Source: Tilletiaria anomala UBC 951 (lineage: Eukaryota > Basidiomycota > Exobasidiomycetes > Georgefischeriales > Tilletiariaceae). Taken from it: DNA of 64,000 bases. Made by a program: the position numbers and the translations under genes. The stretch is from assembly GCF_000711695.1 (NCBI RefSeq), contig NW_013547020.1:186001-250000 (forward strand), given 5' to 3'. This document shows positions 43,933-55,471 of the stretch, piece by piece (position 1 is the first letter of the stretch; the number at the start of each line of letters is the position of its first letter). A model generated the notes under the pieces. It ran no database searches. It was not told the DNA's origin and saw only the letters and a program-made list of their open reading frames with translations.

Positions 43933-46402
43933 ATGAAGGTTTCCACCGCTTTTGTTGCTCTTGCCGTCGGTGCCGCCTCGCCGCTCTTTGTCTCCGCAAG
44001 CCCCGTGCCCGCCGGTGACCAAAGCCCTTCCCTCGCAGGCAGCCCTGTCGGGTTTGGTTCCGTTCCAGACACTGGCGTCTTTCCTTCCACTGGGGGCGTC
44101 CACCCTGACGACCTGGTCGACCAGGCGGAAGCTCACAAGCCATCTGTCAATGCTCCTACGGCTTCCAAAGCTTCTAAGGCTGCTCGTGGCCTCCTCTCTG
44201 TTAACGGCTCAAGCAGCGGCAAGAACCCCAATGCCGGTCTTGGACTCCTAGGACTTGGCTCAGCGTCCAATGTCGTCTCCGGCGCTGGCATCTCGGAGGG
44301 TACCGTCGGTGGCGCCGAGAAGAACCTCGGTGGTCTCATCAACCTGTCGCACGTAAATGGCGTAGCGTGAGTCCTTTCTTCGGCCGCAACTTTCACCATT
44401 AAACGTTGACAACTTCATTTCCTTTTGTAGCTCCGGCAAAGTCCCCACCAGCAAAGCGCCATCTTTGCTCGATGTCGATGGCCCTAAAAACGGCCAAGAT
44501 GCCCACACTCTCCAGGCTACGCTCAACCTCTGCAGCCTCCTGGGTATCAACTGCCCTACCCATGTCCCTATCCGCGTCAAGGGAACGTCAGGCGGCAAGC
44601 ACCACGGCGACAACAAGAAGTACTCGGGCTCAGGCAAGAAGTCTGGGGGCTCGGGCAAACATTCCGCCGGCTCGGGCAAACATTCCACCGGCTCGGGAAA
44701 GAAGTCCAGCGGCGGCAAGAAGACCAACAACAAGTCTGCCTCCGGCAAGACGCAGATTAACAATCACGTTGGGCAGCACGGTGGCAGCGCCGTTGCCGGC
44801 AATGGTGGCACTGCCAATGGCGGCAAGGCTGACTGTTCAGTGAGCGGGGGCCTCATCGGTCTTTCGGCTCTTAACTTCAACAGCTGCAACGGCGGCCTTG
44901 GCGGCTCGGCCCTCGGCGGTAACGCTATTGGCGGTGCTGGCGGCGAGACAATCAGCAAGCTTCTTGGTCGTGATGCCACCGATGTCCTCTCGAACGTCGT
45001 CAACTCTCAGCACATTCCCGTCAACGCCCGTGCCATCCCCGCTGGAATTCCTGCTGGAGTTCCTGCTGGAGTTGCTTCCGGTGTTCCTGCCAGTATCCCC
45101 GCTGGAGTCCCCGCTACCGGCGTCCCGTCTACGTCTGCTCCTCAGCAGGCTCACACCCAAGCACCTCTCAGTGAACGCGCCAACGAGTTTGATGCCGCTA
45201 TCGACACGTCCGCTATCAATGCGCCTGCTCTCAACTCCCGCAGTCTTGCTCTTGGTGGCTCCGCCATCTCTGGTAACGGCGGGTCCGCCAAAGGTGGTGC
45301 CTCCGACTCGAGCATCAGCAACGCCCTGATCGGCATCGACGCCCTGAACTTTGGCTCCAACAATGGCGGCGCTGGAGGCCTTGCCAACGCTGGTAAGGCG
45401 ATCGGTGGCAAAGGCGGCAAGAAAATCACTATCCATCACAACAGCCGTGACGTCGCTGCCGACGCTGCTGCCGATGCCGCTCAAGTCGAGCAGATCGTCA
45501 ACACGCGTGACTTCCAGCTCGATGATAATGCCGACGGTCTTTCGAGTTCCTACGATGCCCGCGCGGTCAACATCCAGACCAACGCCGAAGGCACCGAGTA
45601 CCACTTCGACGCCCGCGATGACAACTTTGAAGTCAACGTCGATGTCCCCCAACAAAGCTCTCAGCGCCGCGCCCTTCCCGTAGATCCCGCTGCTGGTGCC
45701 TCGCCGGTTCTCGCTCAGTTCAACAATGCTGCCAAGCCTTACGTCCAGGTTGGTCACCGCGATCTGACCTTGGGCGCCGAGTTTGGCGACTCCTCGAGCG
45801 CACCTACTGCCAGGGACATCGCCTACTCGGTTGCCAAGTCTGGCGACGGCTACGCTGCCTCTGAAACTGACGGTACGCGCGACACGTCTGCTACCATTGC
45901 TCGTCGCCACGACACTACTGTGCACGAAGCTGTCACCGGCACCGATGTCGACATCAACAACGTTGAGAAGCGCACCTGGCAGAACCAGCAGGACAACCAC
46001 GGCAAGGCCAGCCACGGCCGTGTGACCATCGCAAACGGTGGAAATGGCGGCAACGCCAAGTCTGGCAATGGTGGTCAGGCCAATGGAAATGCGTCCAACA
46101 AAGGCCACACCGGCTCCGGCGCTGGCAGGGGCAAACAGGCTTACCACAGTAACACCCACGGGCGCTTCCAGACGATCACGACCGACAACGGCCTCATCAC
46201 AATCAACATGGAAGATCTGGAGGCGTTCCTTGGCGAGCAGTTGCTTGGCTACCTCGCCACGCACTCGCAGAAGTCTGGCAAGCATTACTTTGTCGCGAGC
46301 AACCTCCGCCAGAGCAACCAGAACAGCGGCAACGGCGGCAGTGCCAACTCCGGGCCAGCGCGCGGGGGCGATGGCGGCAACGTAAACATCAGCGAACACT
46401 GA
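43933..46402 (+). CDS. Secreted repetitive Gly/Asn/Ser-rich protein with Kex2-type sites
   Basis: Exons 43933-44366 and 44431-46402 (64-nt intron) give 801 aa. The signal peptide is MKVSTAFVALAVGAASPLFV with cleavage near SASPVPAG. A SGSGKHSAGSGKHSTGSGKK tract is followed by two internally duplicated blocks at about 44776-44950 and 45256-45425. Each runs GGSA-x-GNGG through LIG-x-x-ALNF to NGG and AIGG. Block 1 has two Cys where block 2 has Ser and Asn. Shorter GNGG units return near 46037 and 46327. A PAGIPAGVPAGVASGVP tract links the blocks. Dibasic sites occur at QRRAL, ARRHD and EKRTW, plus many single Arg-Asp sites. No known domain was recognised. It resembles Kex2-processed repetitive secreted proteins of smut fungi in style only. 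Confidence 0.85.
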
Positions 46403-46824
46403 GACTACAGCTACTGTCTCATTCGGGCTCCCATTGCATAACACTGACCAGCGTTAACGCTCACCAAGATGGTTTAATGACGCCATGATCCTTCACGCCT
46501 TCCGCCTCGCTACAATGGCCTTTTCGCACTTCTCTTTCCCCTTTGGTTCCAACTCCATGACATGATGACCTAACCCTTGCGACCGCGGACCGACTCTTCT
46601 GTTCCTGCGGAGAGGGATGTTTGTTTCTTTTGGCCTTTGCCAGCACAGCTTTTATTCTTTGTTCCGATTGTAATGTCTTGCACACTACCTCTTCCATATC
46701 GCACGTTTCCCATTCTGCATTTCTTGGTATCTAAACAAAAATGAGCTTCTATAAATGTGATTCCATCATCGTGATCTACCTCTCCATCCACCAAAGCACC
46801 TGCACCTGAGCCGGCGCGGAAATA
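46403..46824. other. Convergent 3' intergenic region
   Basis: About 420 bases between the secreted-protein gene and the seipin gene, both ending here. Nothing else is supported. Confidence 0.5.
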
Positions 46825-49699
46825 TCAAGCGTCCTCGGTGGGCTCGTCATCGGCTTCGGCGCTGGAGGGGGCTGCGCCGCGCGACCCCCACGGTCGCTCT
46901 GCTGTCGGCGTAAGCTCGGCGGAGCCAGGGGCTCGTTGCGTCTGCGAGGGCGTGTAGCTCGTTTCAGTTGAGACGGACGGCGCGGTGGTTGCGGCAAAGG
47001 AGCGTGCCATCGAGGAGCCTCTTGACGTCTCCGACCCGCCAAGCGTCATGGTCCTTCCTGCTGTGCTCGTCGCTTTGTCATCGTCATCAACGTCGACGCT
47101 GTGCTTGGCGATGGACGCGCCGGTGGGGCGTGCCTCCATCTCCTCTTCGTCGTCATCCAACGTGCTCGCCGCGTCTCCGGTGCTGCTGGCGCTGACCGTA
47201 TCCTCCTCTGTTTCCTCATCCAAGCGGCTCAGGATACGCCGGCGCGAAGGCGCCGTGGACATGACGTCCAGGAAGGGGTCTCCGGAAGGGGCAGAAACCG
47301 CAGCCGGACTTGCATCGTCGCCGCCTTCTCCGGGGCTCGTCCCTGCGCCGCTACTGTTGCCACCGCGAACGGCAATGGGTGACGACGGCCCGCTGCTGCT
47401 TGGAGCCAGAGAATCAAGATCGAGAGCAGTGATTTCCGTCATGCGCCGACCAGCAAGTGTATCTCGGCGCATGCGCGTTCTCTCCGCCTCGGCGCGCTCC
47501 TCCTCGTCTCTACTTCGGAAGGCAGAGGCCGCTGTTGCTGCCGCTGCTGCCATTGCTGCACGCGGGTCTGCACTGGTCGTCCTGCCAGTGCGTTGCTGCT
47601 CTGTTTGGGCGGTGACTATGCTGGTGCTGGAAGCGGCACGACGGCGAAGACTGGTGCCTGGCCCCGTTTCATCCTCCGTCGTCGCCCGGTAGCCCGCCGG
47701 AGCATTGGCCCAGGCGGCGTGGGGCTCTGCGTCGGAGTCGCCGCCGTTCTCGTTATCGGTGCCCATGAGACCTTCCCAGCGCCTTGCGGCTCTGTCCTCG
47801 GTCTCGGTGAGCTCTCCATCTTCGTCAGCTTCCTCGCCTCCGTCTTCTTCCGTATACGTTTCCTCGGTCGCCCTGCCCTCTGCTGCGCGCCGACCTGTGG
47901 CCGGCGCGGGCCGGCGGCGGCGGATGCCCTCGACCCAGCTCTCCTCAACGTGCAGCGATGGACGAAGGCCGCTGTGCAGCGACGGCGATGTGTAGATCGT
48001 CGCGACGGCCCAGAGGAAGAGACCGGCGAGCAGCTCGAAGCTGAAAAAGAGGGAGGTGAAGAGGAGGAAGGAGAGGATCGGGTGGTGGTACATGATGTAC
48101 CTGTTCGCACGGGAAATTTCAGGCGTTAGCGAGTTAGGGCTGAACAAAACACACGACGAGGGTGAATGGACGCGCATACACTGACCGAATACCCGTGAGG
48201 TGCACGTCGAAGCGCAAGGTAACACTATGCGTCTGCAGCTCGCCTCTGGACTTGGCGCCGTTGAGGCCGGCCCACATCTCCCCTGACCTGCCACCGTGTA
48301 GTCCCAGCGCGGTGCCGGCACCAGCACCGGCGACGCCGCTCGCGGCGTACCAGAAGCGATCCGCATCGGCCCGGCCGACGCTAACGATGCCGCTCTTGAC
48401 TTGCGCCGAGCCGGGCTTGGCCCAGGAGACGCCGGTTTCGTGCTGCTGCTGGTTCCTAGATCGCTTCTCGTGCTCTGGCTCGAGGAAAGCGAGCATCGGC
48501 TTGGAAGCATGCATAACTTTCCGGCGCAGGAGCGGGATGCTGATCATCTGCGTCGGGATGCTCCACGACAATGACGCGGGCCCGGCGGAGAGGAACGCAG
48601 GCAGAAGGCTGGCGGGCGACGCATCGTCATCGTCGTTGTCGAAGCCCCCACTCGTGCCACCGACTAACGAGGAAGCGAGGGAGCCTGTCGGAAGGCTGCG
48701 CGAGAAGAGCAGCGAGAGTGACGAGAGTGCGCGCACGGGCAGAGGCTCCTGCAGCAGGATCGCCTGAGGAAAACACGCGTGAAAAGTCAGGCTCGGTTTG
48801 ATGGTATGTAATACAATGGAGTTACTCACCGGCCGACTTGCTTTCCACACGGTCTCGTTCTTCTCATTGCGCAGGTCGAGCGCAGCCATAAAGTTGCCCA
48901 GGTCGATATTGGCAGCGGTGAGGGGTACCTGCAGCTCGAGCGTGACGTCGTACTCCTGGTCATCGGCAAAGAAGTGCGCCTTCGAGTTGAGTATGTCTTC
49001 TGCTGCTTCCGAGTGGAAAGAGTGGCGCGATTGCGCCGGCTCAAAGTTGAGGTACGCGTACGGCGGACGCGACTCGCTGCGGTTGTGCGGTTAAAGCTTA
49101 TCGTCAGCACGCGATGCAAACGTGATCTGCGCGCGATCCGAGAAACGCTGTACTCACCCATACTGCAGCCAGACCGTCTTTCTGAGGCCGACTTGGGGCA
49201 GCCAGACCCTGACGAAGCCAATGTACGCGATTATGGCGAACGCGAGCGCGGTCCAGAGGAGGGTGATGAGGACTCCGAGGCGCAGAGCAATGCGGTGCGT
49301 GCGCGGTGAGCGGACGACGTCGAGCACCAGGCTGACGACCGCGAGCAGCGGATCGTAGATGCACGTCTGGTAGATGGCCCGCGGCCATTGGGTTATGGGC
49401 GGGAGAGCGTCGAGGAAGAGGATGAGCTGCGAGAGGAAAGATTCTGTGGCGTCCGCCCTCCCGCCGCCGCTGCGCTTGGTGCCTGCGGCGAGGCTGTTCC
49501 GCGCTTGGCGCTGTTGCTGCTGCAGGAAGGAGGAGGAGCGTTGTGCGGCCATAGTGTACACATCAGGGTGGGGCTGCTGCTCCCGCTGTGATTGCCCTTG
49601 CGGCCGCGATGGCTGCTGCTCCTGCTCTGCTGCTGCACGTGGACTGCCGCTGGCTGCCCCGGCGACGGCCGAGTAGCCGGGCGGCGAGTTGGTTGCCAT
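46825..49699 (-). CDS. SEI1: Seipin (lipid-droplet assembly protein)
   Basis: ER membrane protein that organises lipid-droplet biogenesis. Four or more minus-strand exons. Order: Gln/Ser-rich cytosolic N-terminus; membrane helix LRLGVLITLLWTALAFAIIA; lumenal start FVRVWLPQVGLRKTVWLQYG. The lumenal beta-sandwich has RPPYAYLNFEPAQ, FADDQEYDVTLELQVPLTAA, NIDLGNFMAALDLRN, HASKPMLAFLEPEH and LQTHSVTLRFDVHLTGI. The second helix is MYHHPILSFLLFTSLFFSFE. A roughly 380-residue acidic and Ser/Thr-rich tail ends DDEPTEDA. The lumenal domain carries long Ser/Gly/Asp-rich insertions. The start at 49699 gives MATNSPPGYSAV. The long tail is unusual compared with yeast seipin. Confidence 0.88.
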
Positions 49700-50499
49700 G
49701 GCGACGACGATGGTGGGGCAGAGACCTGTTCGGAGGCACCAGAGAGGGTTGCTCAGCGGTGCAGCAAGCCTTTCTTACCTTCGCACCCAGCTGAATGACG
49801 GTTGTAGGCGAGAGTATCTACAGCTTGCACACCCAAAGCATCGACCCTGACCTTGTTCTTCTGGCTGGCTACCTGGCGCTGCGCCAATGATGATAACGAT
49901 GTTGTGTGAAAGGTCCTTGGGGGAAGGGTGGAAGCAGCAACCCTACTTCACAGCGGTCTCTCATACTCTCGTATGAACACACCTTGCTGTCCTGTCACCA
50001 CAAAGGACAATCTCCCTAATTCGCTGTGCCACGCTGGAGGCAAAGCCACCTCCAAAAGTCCATGGTGGTCCAAGCGCGCGTGTGTGCCCCACAGGGCACA
50101 CACTTGCAGTTACAGGCTACAGACTTACGAGGCGGCTGCAGTTCCGCCCCAGGTTCCGCCCCGTCACCCATAGGCACACATCAACTTCCGCGCGCTGGGC
50201 CGGTGCCACGACCCGAGCTCAATGCAGTTTACTATAGACAGAGCTGAAAGACCAACAAACACACACAGGCAATGTGCTGGAATGACCGCCCCCCCCCAAC
50301 GCCTTCCACGCAGTCACGCCGCTCCATCCATATGCTGGCGGGGTGTTAAGGACCTTCTGATTGTTCTTTCCCCTTCGATACCCCTTCAGTACTCCCCTTG
50401 GGTCCCTCGGATTCGCACTTCACACTTTGCATCCCATATTGCTACGGAACGACCTTCGCAACAGCAACAGCAAGTTGACTCTTCATCCGCCAGCCTACC
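49700..50499. other. Divergent promoter region, seipin / calnexin
   Basis: About 800 bases between the two start codons. A C-run lies near 50288. No gene is supported. Confidence 0.5.
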
Positions 50500-52376
50500 A
50501 TGAAGTCGGCCCCCTTCGCAGCAGCATCCGCCGCGGCGGCAACCACCCTACTGCTCGCATCGCCGGCGCTTGTCCACGCTGACACCAGCGGCGCAGGCTC
50601 CAAGCCAAGCTTCGAGGTGAGTGCACGCTGGCGTCACTCACTTGATTTCCTACTTCCATCGCATGCCATGCTCGGACGCGTCTGACACTTCTGCCGTTTC
50701 TGATCCTCACGCACAGCCAACAAACGTTAAAGCACCTTTCCTCGAGCAGTTCACCGAGAACTGGAGCTCGCGCTGGTCCCCCTCCGCGGCCACAAAGGAG
50801 CAGTCGGGCGGCGAGACGTTCGCCTACAATGGCCGTTGGTCCGTCGAGGAGCCAGCCGTCTTCCCCGGTCTGGCCGGCGACGCGGGTCTTGTCGCCAAAT
50901 CGAAAGCATCGCAGCACGCCATCTCAGCCCAATTCGACCAGCCGGTCGATATGGCCGAGGCTGGCGCACAGGGAAAGCCGCTCGTCGTGCAGTACGAGGT
51001 TAAACTGCAGAAGGGTCTCAGCTGTGGTGGCGCCTATCTCAAGCTGCTCACCGAAAGCCCCGAAGGCATCCAAGCAAAAGAGTTCAGCGACAAGACGCCC
51101 TACACGATTATGTTTGGCCCAGACAAGGTATGTCGTCTTTCGTTTCACCACTCGGAGGTTTCGCGCTGACTGGGTTCTCCCTTGCCCTACCTAGTGCGGC
51201 ACGACCAATAAGGTCCACTTCATTTTCCGGCATAAGAACCCGGTCACGGGCGAGGTAGAAGAGAAGCATCTGACCAACGCTCCGTACCCAAAGATCTCCA
51301 AGACGACTGCGCTGTACACGCTCGTCGTGCGTCCGGACAACACGTTTAACATCCTCATCAATGGCGACAGCAAGCGGAACGGCACGCTGCTCGATGACTT
51401 TGCGCCGCCGGTCAACCCACCCAAGGAGATCGACGACCCGGAAGACAAGAAGCCCTCCACCTGGGTCGACGACGCGCGCATCCCCGACCCGAAGGCAGAG
51501 AAGCCCGCGGACTGGGACGAGAACGCGCCGCTTGAGATCCCGGACGAGACAGCTGTCAAGCCGGAAGGATGGCTGAACGACGAGCCGCTGCTCGTCGCGG
51601 ACCCAGAGGCGGCCAAGCCGGAGGAGTGGGACGAGGAGGAGGACGGCATCTGGACCCCGCCGAACGTGCCGAATCCCAAGTGTGAGGAAGCGCCCGGTTG
51701 TGGCGAGTGGGTACGCCCGGTGGTCCGCAACCCGGAGTACAAGGGTAAGTGGAGCGCGCCGTACATCGACAACCCGGACTACAAGGGCCCCTGGGCGCCG
51801 CGCAAGATCGACAACCCAGCGTACTTTGAGGACCTGGAGCCGTACAAATTCAGCAAGATCGGTGGCATCGGCTTTGAGATCTGGACGATGGATGAGGACA
51901 TCCTGTTCGACAACATCTACATCGGTCACTCCGAGGCCGAAGCGAAGAAGTTCGCCGACGAGACGTTTGGCGCCAAGTCCCCGATCGAGCAGAACATTGA
52001 GAAGAAGGAGGAGGACGCCGCGGCGAAGAAGGCAGCTGCCAGCGGCGTTAGCGGCGGCAGCTTCGTCGACAACGCCAGGCAGAAGCTCAACGAGTTCATC
52101 GAGGCCGCGCGCGTCGACCCCGTCGCGGCCATCAAGGAGCAGCCTGCCGTTGCGGGTGGCGTTGGCGCGGCTGTGGCTGGCCTCGTTACACTCCTCGGCA
52201 TCGTCGGCAGTCTGCTGGGCGGCGGCAGCAGCAGTTCCGGCGCCAAAAAGGCCGCGCAGAGCGCAAAGGCCAAGGGCAAGGAGGCGGCCGCCAAGGCCAA
52301 GAGTTCGGCTGTGAAGGCAAAGGACGAGGTCAAAAAGCGCACTGCGGCTGTCACTGATGACGCCGACGAAGAGTAG
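50500..52376 (+). CDS. CNE1: Calnexin (ER lectin chaperone)
   Basis: Binds monoglucosylated N-glycans on folding proteins in the ER. Three exons: 50500 to about 50616, about 50717-51128, and about 51195-52376. The N-terminal signal peptide is Ala-rich and ends near LVHADTSG. Family signatures: [33 protein letters not shown] across the second splice, [15 protein letters not shown]. The P-domain repeats include [33 protein letters not shown] and [38 protein letters not shown] follows. The C-terminus has one membrane helix ([20 protein letters not shown]) and a Lys/Ala-rich cytosolic tail. Ca2+- and glycan-binding residues were not checked one by one. Confidence 0.96.
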
Positions 52377-52642
52377 AGCGAGCGAGCCTGCCTGTGCATG
52401 ATTCTTTTCGCTCATGTCAGCCATTATATAGCTCATGAAAAGGCACGCTTCTCATATGCACGCTTTCGGCAGAAATAGGAAACCGATGGGGAGGAGTTAC
52501 AAACGGGGCACTTGCGCTTCCCTGTCCACTCATCGCATGTGGTCGCTACATGCAACGTAGTCACGATTGGTGCAATACATACGATACTCTAGTACAGTAC
52601 ACCTGCCCCTCTCCTGTGGCCCGGTTACCGTTTCGCGTTCAA

Positions 52643-53458
52643 TCACCGCTTGGTTTGCGTCGCAGCCTCTGGTAGAAGGAAATAGAGGGGGAGAGGAGCA
52701 CGTGCCGAGCGGCGAGTCAGCGTCAGGCACGGATCCAGCAAGGGGGTGGAGGGTCGCTACTCTTGAAGGCAAAAAAGAAGAGAAAGGCAGGGGGAGGCAG
52801 AAGGCGAGCGACCGAAGCCCAAACTCACCTCTTCGCGTCGCGTCTTCTAGCAGCTGTGTGTCGACCGCTGCAGCGGGGATGTGCACATAGCGCACCACGG
52901 AGCCGCGGATGAATGCTGACTTGACAGCTGCCTGCACGGCGCTCGATTGAGTGAATTATCAGTGACGGAGTTTGAGGAGAAAATGTAAGTTGAGAGGGTC
53001 AGCGGGTCTTGCTCTCCACTCTGATTCGTGCCGCGTCCAATTTGCTAACAAAGGCGACTGACCATGTGCGGATGTGACGCCTCGTCCAGCACCTTGATAT
53101 TGTCCAGCTTGAAATTGAGGAATCTGCATCGGTGACAGTGTCATGACCGGCCCGAACGGAGAATGGTTTAGTCAGTCCGAAGATGGATCTTGGCGTCTTT
53201 GCATGCACCGACGCACTGATCGACGCTCTTCAGTGTCCCTTGAATGGACAAGTCATTTTTTAGCTCAACCGTCACGTTTTGATCCGTCAGTGTCTTAAAT
53301 GCAGAGAAGATCAACTGCAGCAGTCAGGTGAAAGGAGCCGAACACGATACCCAGACGTTCAGGCCGACAATATAGATGGACGGGAAGAGACGTGAGCATC
53401 AGCGTTGACGGCGATTCGCTTCGCCTATCTGGAACTGGTACTTACCATCTTCGCTGAT
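52643..53458 (-). CDS. LSM2: U6 snRNA-associated Sm-like protein LSm2
   Basis: Component of the Lsm2-8 ring on U6 snRNA in the nucleus and the Lsm1-7 ring in mRNA decay. Five exons: 53456-53458 (ATG only), 53217-53314, 53063-53123, 52829-52931, 52643-52668. They total 96 aa, the usual length. The spliced protein begins MLIFSAFKTLTDQNVTVELK, has Sm1 DLSIQGTLKSVDQ and FLNFKLDNIKVLDE. Sm2 is AFIRGSVVRYVHIPAAAVDT, and it ends RREAATQTKR. All five exons keep phase with GT-AG borders. Exon one contains no coding base beyond the start codon. The gene is convergent with calnexin. Confidence 0.94.
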
Positions 53459-53909
53459 CGCGCGTGACCGAGGACGACGTAATTTTTTTCGTCTGCTTGT
53501 CCTGATGACGGGTCGTCAATGCTATGAGGAAATAAAAGAGTTGCTCGACTGGGGAAGGCAAGATTCTTGAAGGTATTCGATCAGTGAGCCTATGTAATGA
53601 ATGCCTATGTATATATAAATAGGATGGCGCTCGTCAGAAAGACTCGGCTGGTGGGGAGAGTCGTGCCGTGCTGCGCGGCGCATCAGGCCCCCATAACTCT
53701 TCCAACATCCGCTGTTGCAACACATCAACAGCGACCTCACCATGAAAGGCATTTGGAAGACATCCCACGGTCGACAGGTGCTAATTGCAAATTGTGCTCA
53801 AGGTGTAGGCTCAACAGAACTCACAGTGATAGCGAGCTTAAGGCCATTGTGCTAGGAGCTGTGACAGAGCGACCGGGAATGGCAGCCATCGGCCCATGAT
53901 GGTGTAGCC
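53459..53909. other. Divergent promoter region, LSM2 / Oca-like gene
   Basis: About 450 bases between the two start codons. No further gene is supported. Confidence 0.5.
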
Positions 53910-54748
53910 ATGTCCACTCTGTACCATCATCATCACCACAGCCACAAGCATGCGACGCATGTGCCGGTCGCCCCTGTGCTCGAGCCGCCACCCCTCTTCG
54001 CGGTGGTAGCGAAGCACATCTACCGCTTCTCATTTATCGAACTGGATGCGGCATCTTACCCGTTTCTGCGCTCGTTGCAGCTCAAGAAGGTCATCTTGCT
54101 CAGCGCAGAGAGGCCATCAAAGACCCTGACGACGTTCGTCGAGCAGGAAGGCATTAACCTTACGCACTATGGCTTGACATCGGAGCGGGATGACCACGAA
54201 AACGACAGCAATGGAGCAAACACGCAGCAAAGTGGCGGTGAAGCTAGCCTCGATCCACTAGACGGCTTCTTTGGGTCTGCGTCTGCTATCTCGAAGAGCA
54301 TCATTTCGGAGCACACCATCAAGAATGCGTTGCAGAACCTGCTCGACGTGCGGAATCATCCAATTGCTATCTGTGATACGTGAGCGTACTAGTGGCGGTG
54401 GCTGTTTTCCGCTGAGCACATAGAATTGACGATGTGACCTATCGCAGGTCTGGGATGCACGAGACTGGAGTCTTGGTGGGGTGCATGAGAAAGATGCAAA
54501 GCTGGAATTTCGCCAGCATCCTCGTTGAAGTGCGTTTCGTATTGATCTGTCCCCTCTTCAGACTTTCAGCTGACCCGACCTGCTTCCGATATCTGCCGAA
54601 GTATCGTTCCTTTGCTGGGAGCAAGAGCCGAGCACCCAACGAACGGTTCATCGAAATGTTCAATATAAGCACGCCTGACCTTCCCCCAGAGCGCCATCGA
54701 CCGTCGTGGCTTCAGCATGCCAAGACAGATCGTGCGAATGGCAGATAA
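53910..54748 (+). CDS. Oca/Siw14-family tyrosine phosphatase-like protein, atypical active site
   Basis: Related to the yeast Siw14/Oca inositol-pyrophosphate phosphatases. Three exons, 53910-54379, 54448-54529 and 54602-54748, give 232 aa. A His-rich start is followed by the fold entry SFIELDAASYPFLRSLQLKK and VILLSAERPSKTLTTFVEQE. Then come GINLTHYGL, an acidic Asn/Ser loop, HTIKNALQNLLDVRNHPIAI, and the loop CDTSGMHETG. After the splice come ILVEYRSFAGSKSR and FIEMFN. The canonical P-loop HCxxGxxRTG is altered: His is replaced (the residue before Cys is Ile) and the catalytic Arg position is Glu. It is therefore probably a non-catalytic family member like Oca4-type proteins. Confidence 0.8.
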
Positions 54749-55471
54749 TTGGGTTCATTGTCGACATTGTAGCATACAACAGGTTCGAGAGAGAGAGAAC
54801 TGCATTCCCTCAGTTTTCAATATTTTGCGCAGCATTCGTCTGATACCCACCAGTGCCGAGCAACGGAGGCATATCGGCGTCGACGGCGCCAAATGTTCTG
54901 CTGGGCTAAGAGCCGAGCTTAAACTCGAGCGCGCTACCTTGAAGGAAAACTCGGTTTGCCGAATCCAGTTCCTCGTGATCGGCTGGTTGTTGAGCGTGGT
55001 CGATACGATGTACTTGTCGGTCTTTGCGCCGCCGAAGCAAACGCAGTACGAACTCGACTGTATTCAACACAAGGGATACGGGGTATCTAGTACGGGTACA
55101 GACGAGTATATGTACTACGAGACGATCGATTGTCAATGTCAGTCTCATTCTTGGTCCATTTCTCGCTCATTTCAGTAAGGTATGAGTATGCCATTCGTGA
55201 GATCGTGAGAGCTGAGAGGGTATATGCCCAAAGTCAGCAACTCCAGCATGCCACAGGCTTCAGCGTCAGATCTCAGCACATCAGCGTTCCGCATGCAGCC
55301 AAATGCCCCAAGTTGGCCGACGGCCCAAGCGTACTTTCATCATCGTAATATCAAGCCAAACACAGAGACGAAGGCGAGGAGACGGTGATCTGGACGGCGG
55401 GGAGCACGGCGGGTCGGGTCGATGCGTATTTGCATGTACTGCGCGTGCATTCAAACACGCATTCATGCTAT
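54749..55471. other. Convergent intergenic region
   Basis: About 720 bases between the Oca-like gene and the JJJ1-ChaC gene. A plus-strand frame to 55178 has no family signal. Confidence 0.4.

Noticed and set aside
44837-46444. Minus-strand 535-codon open frame
   Set aside because: Antisense shadow of the repetitive secreted protein, caused by its regular codon use.
51108-52436. Minus-strand 442-codon open frame
   Set aside because: Antisense shadow of calnexin; no independent signal.
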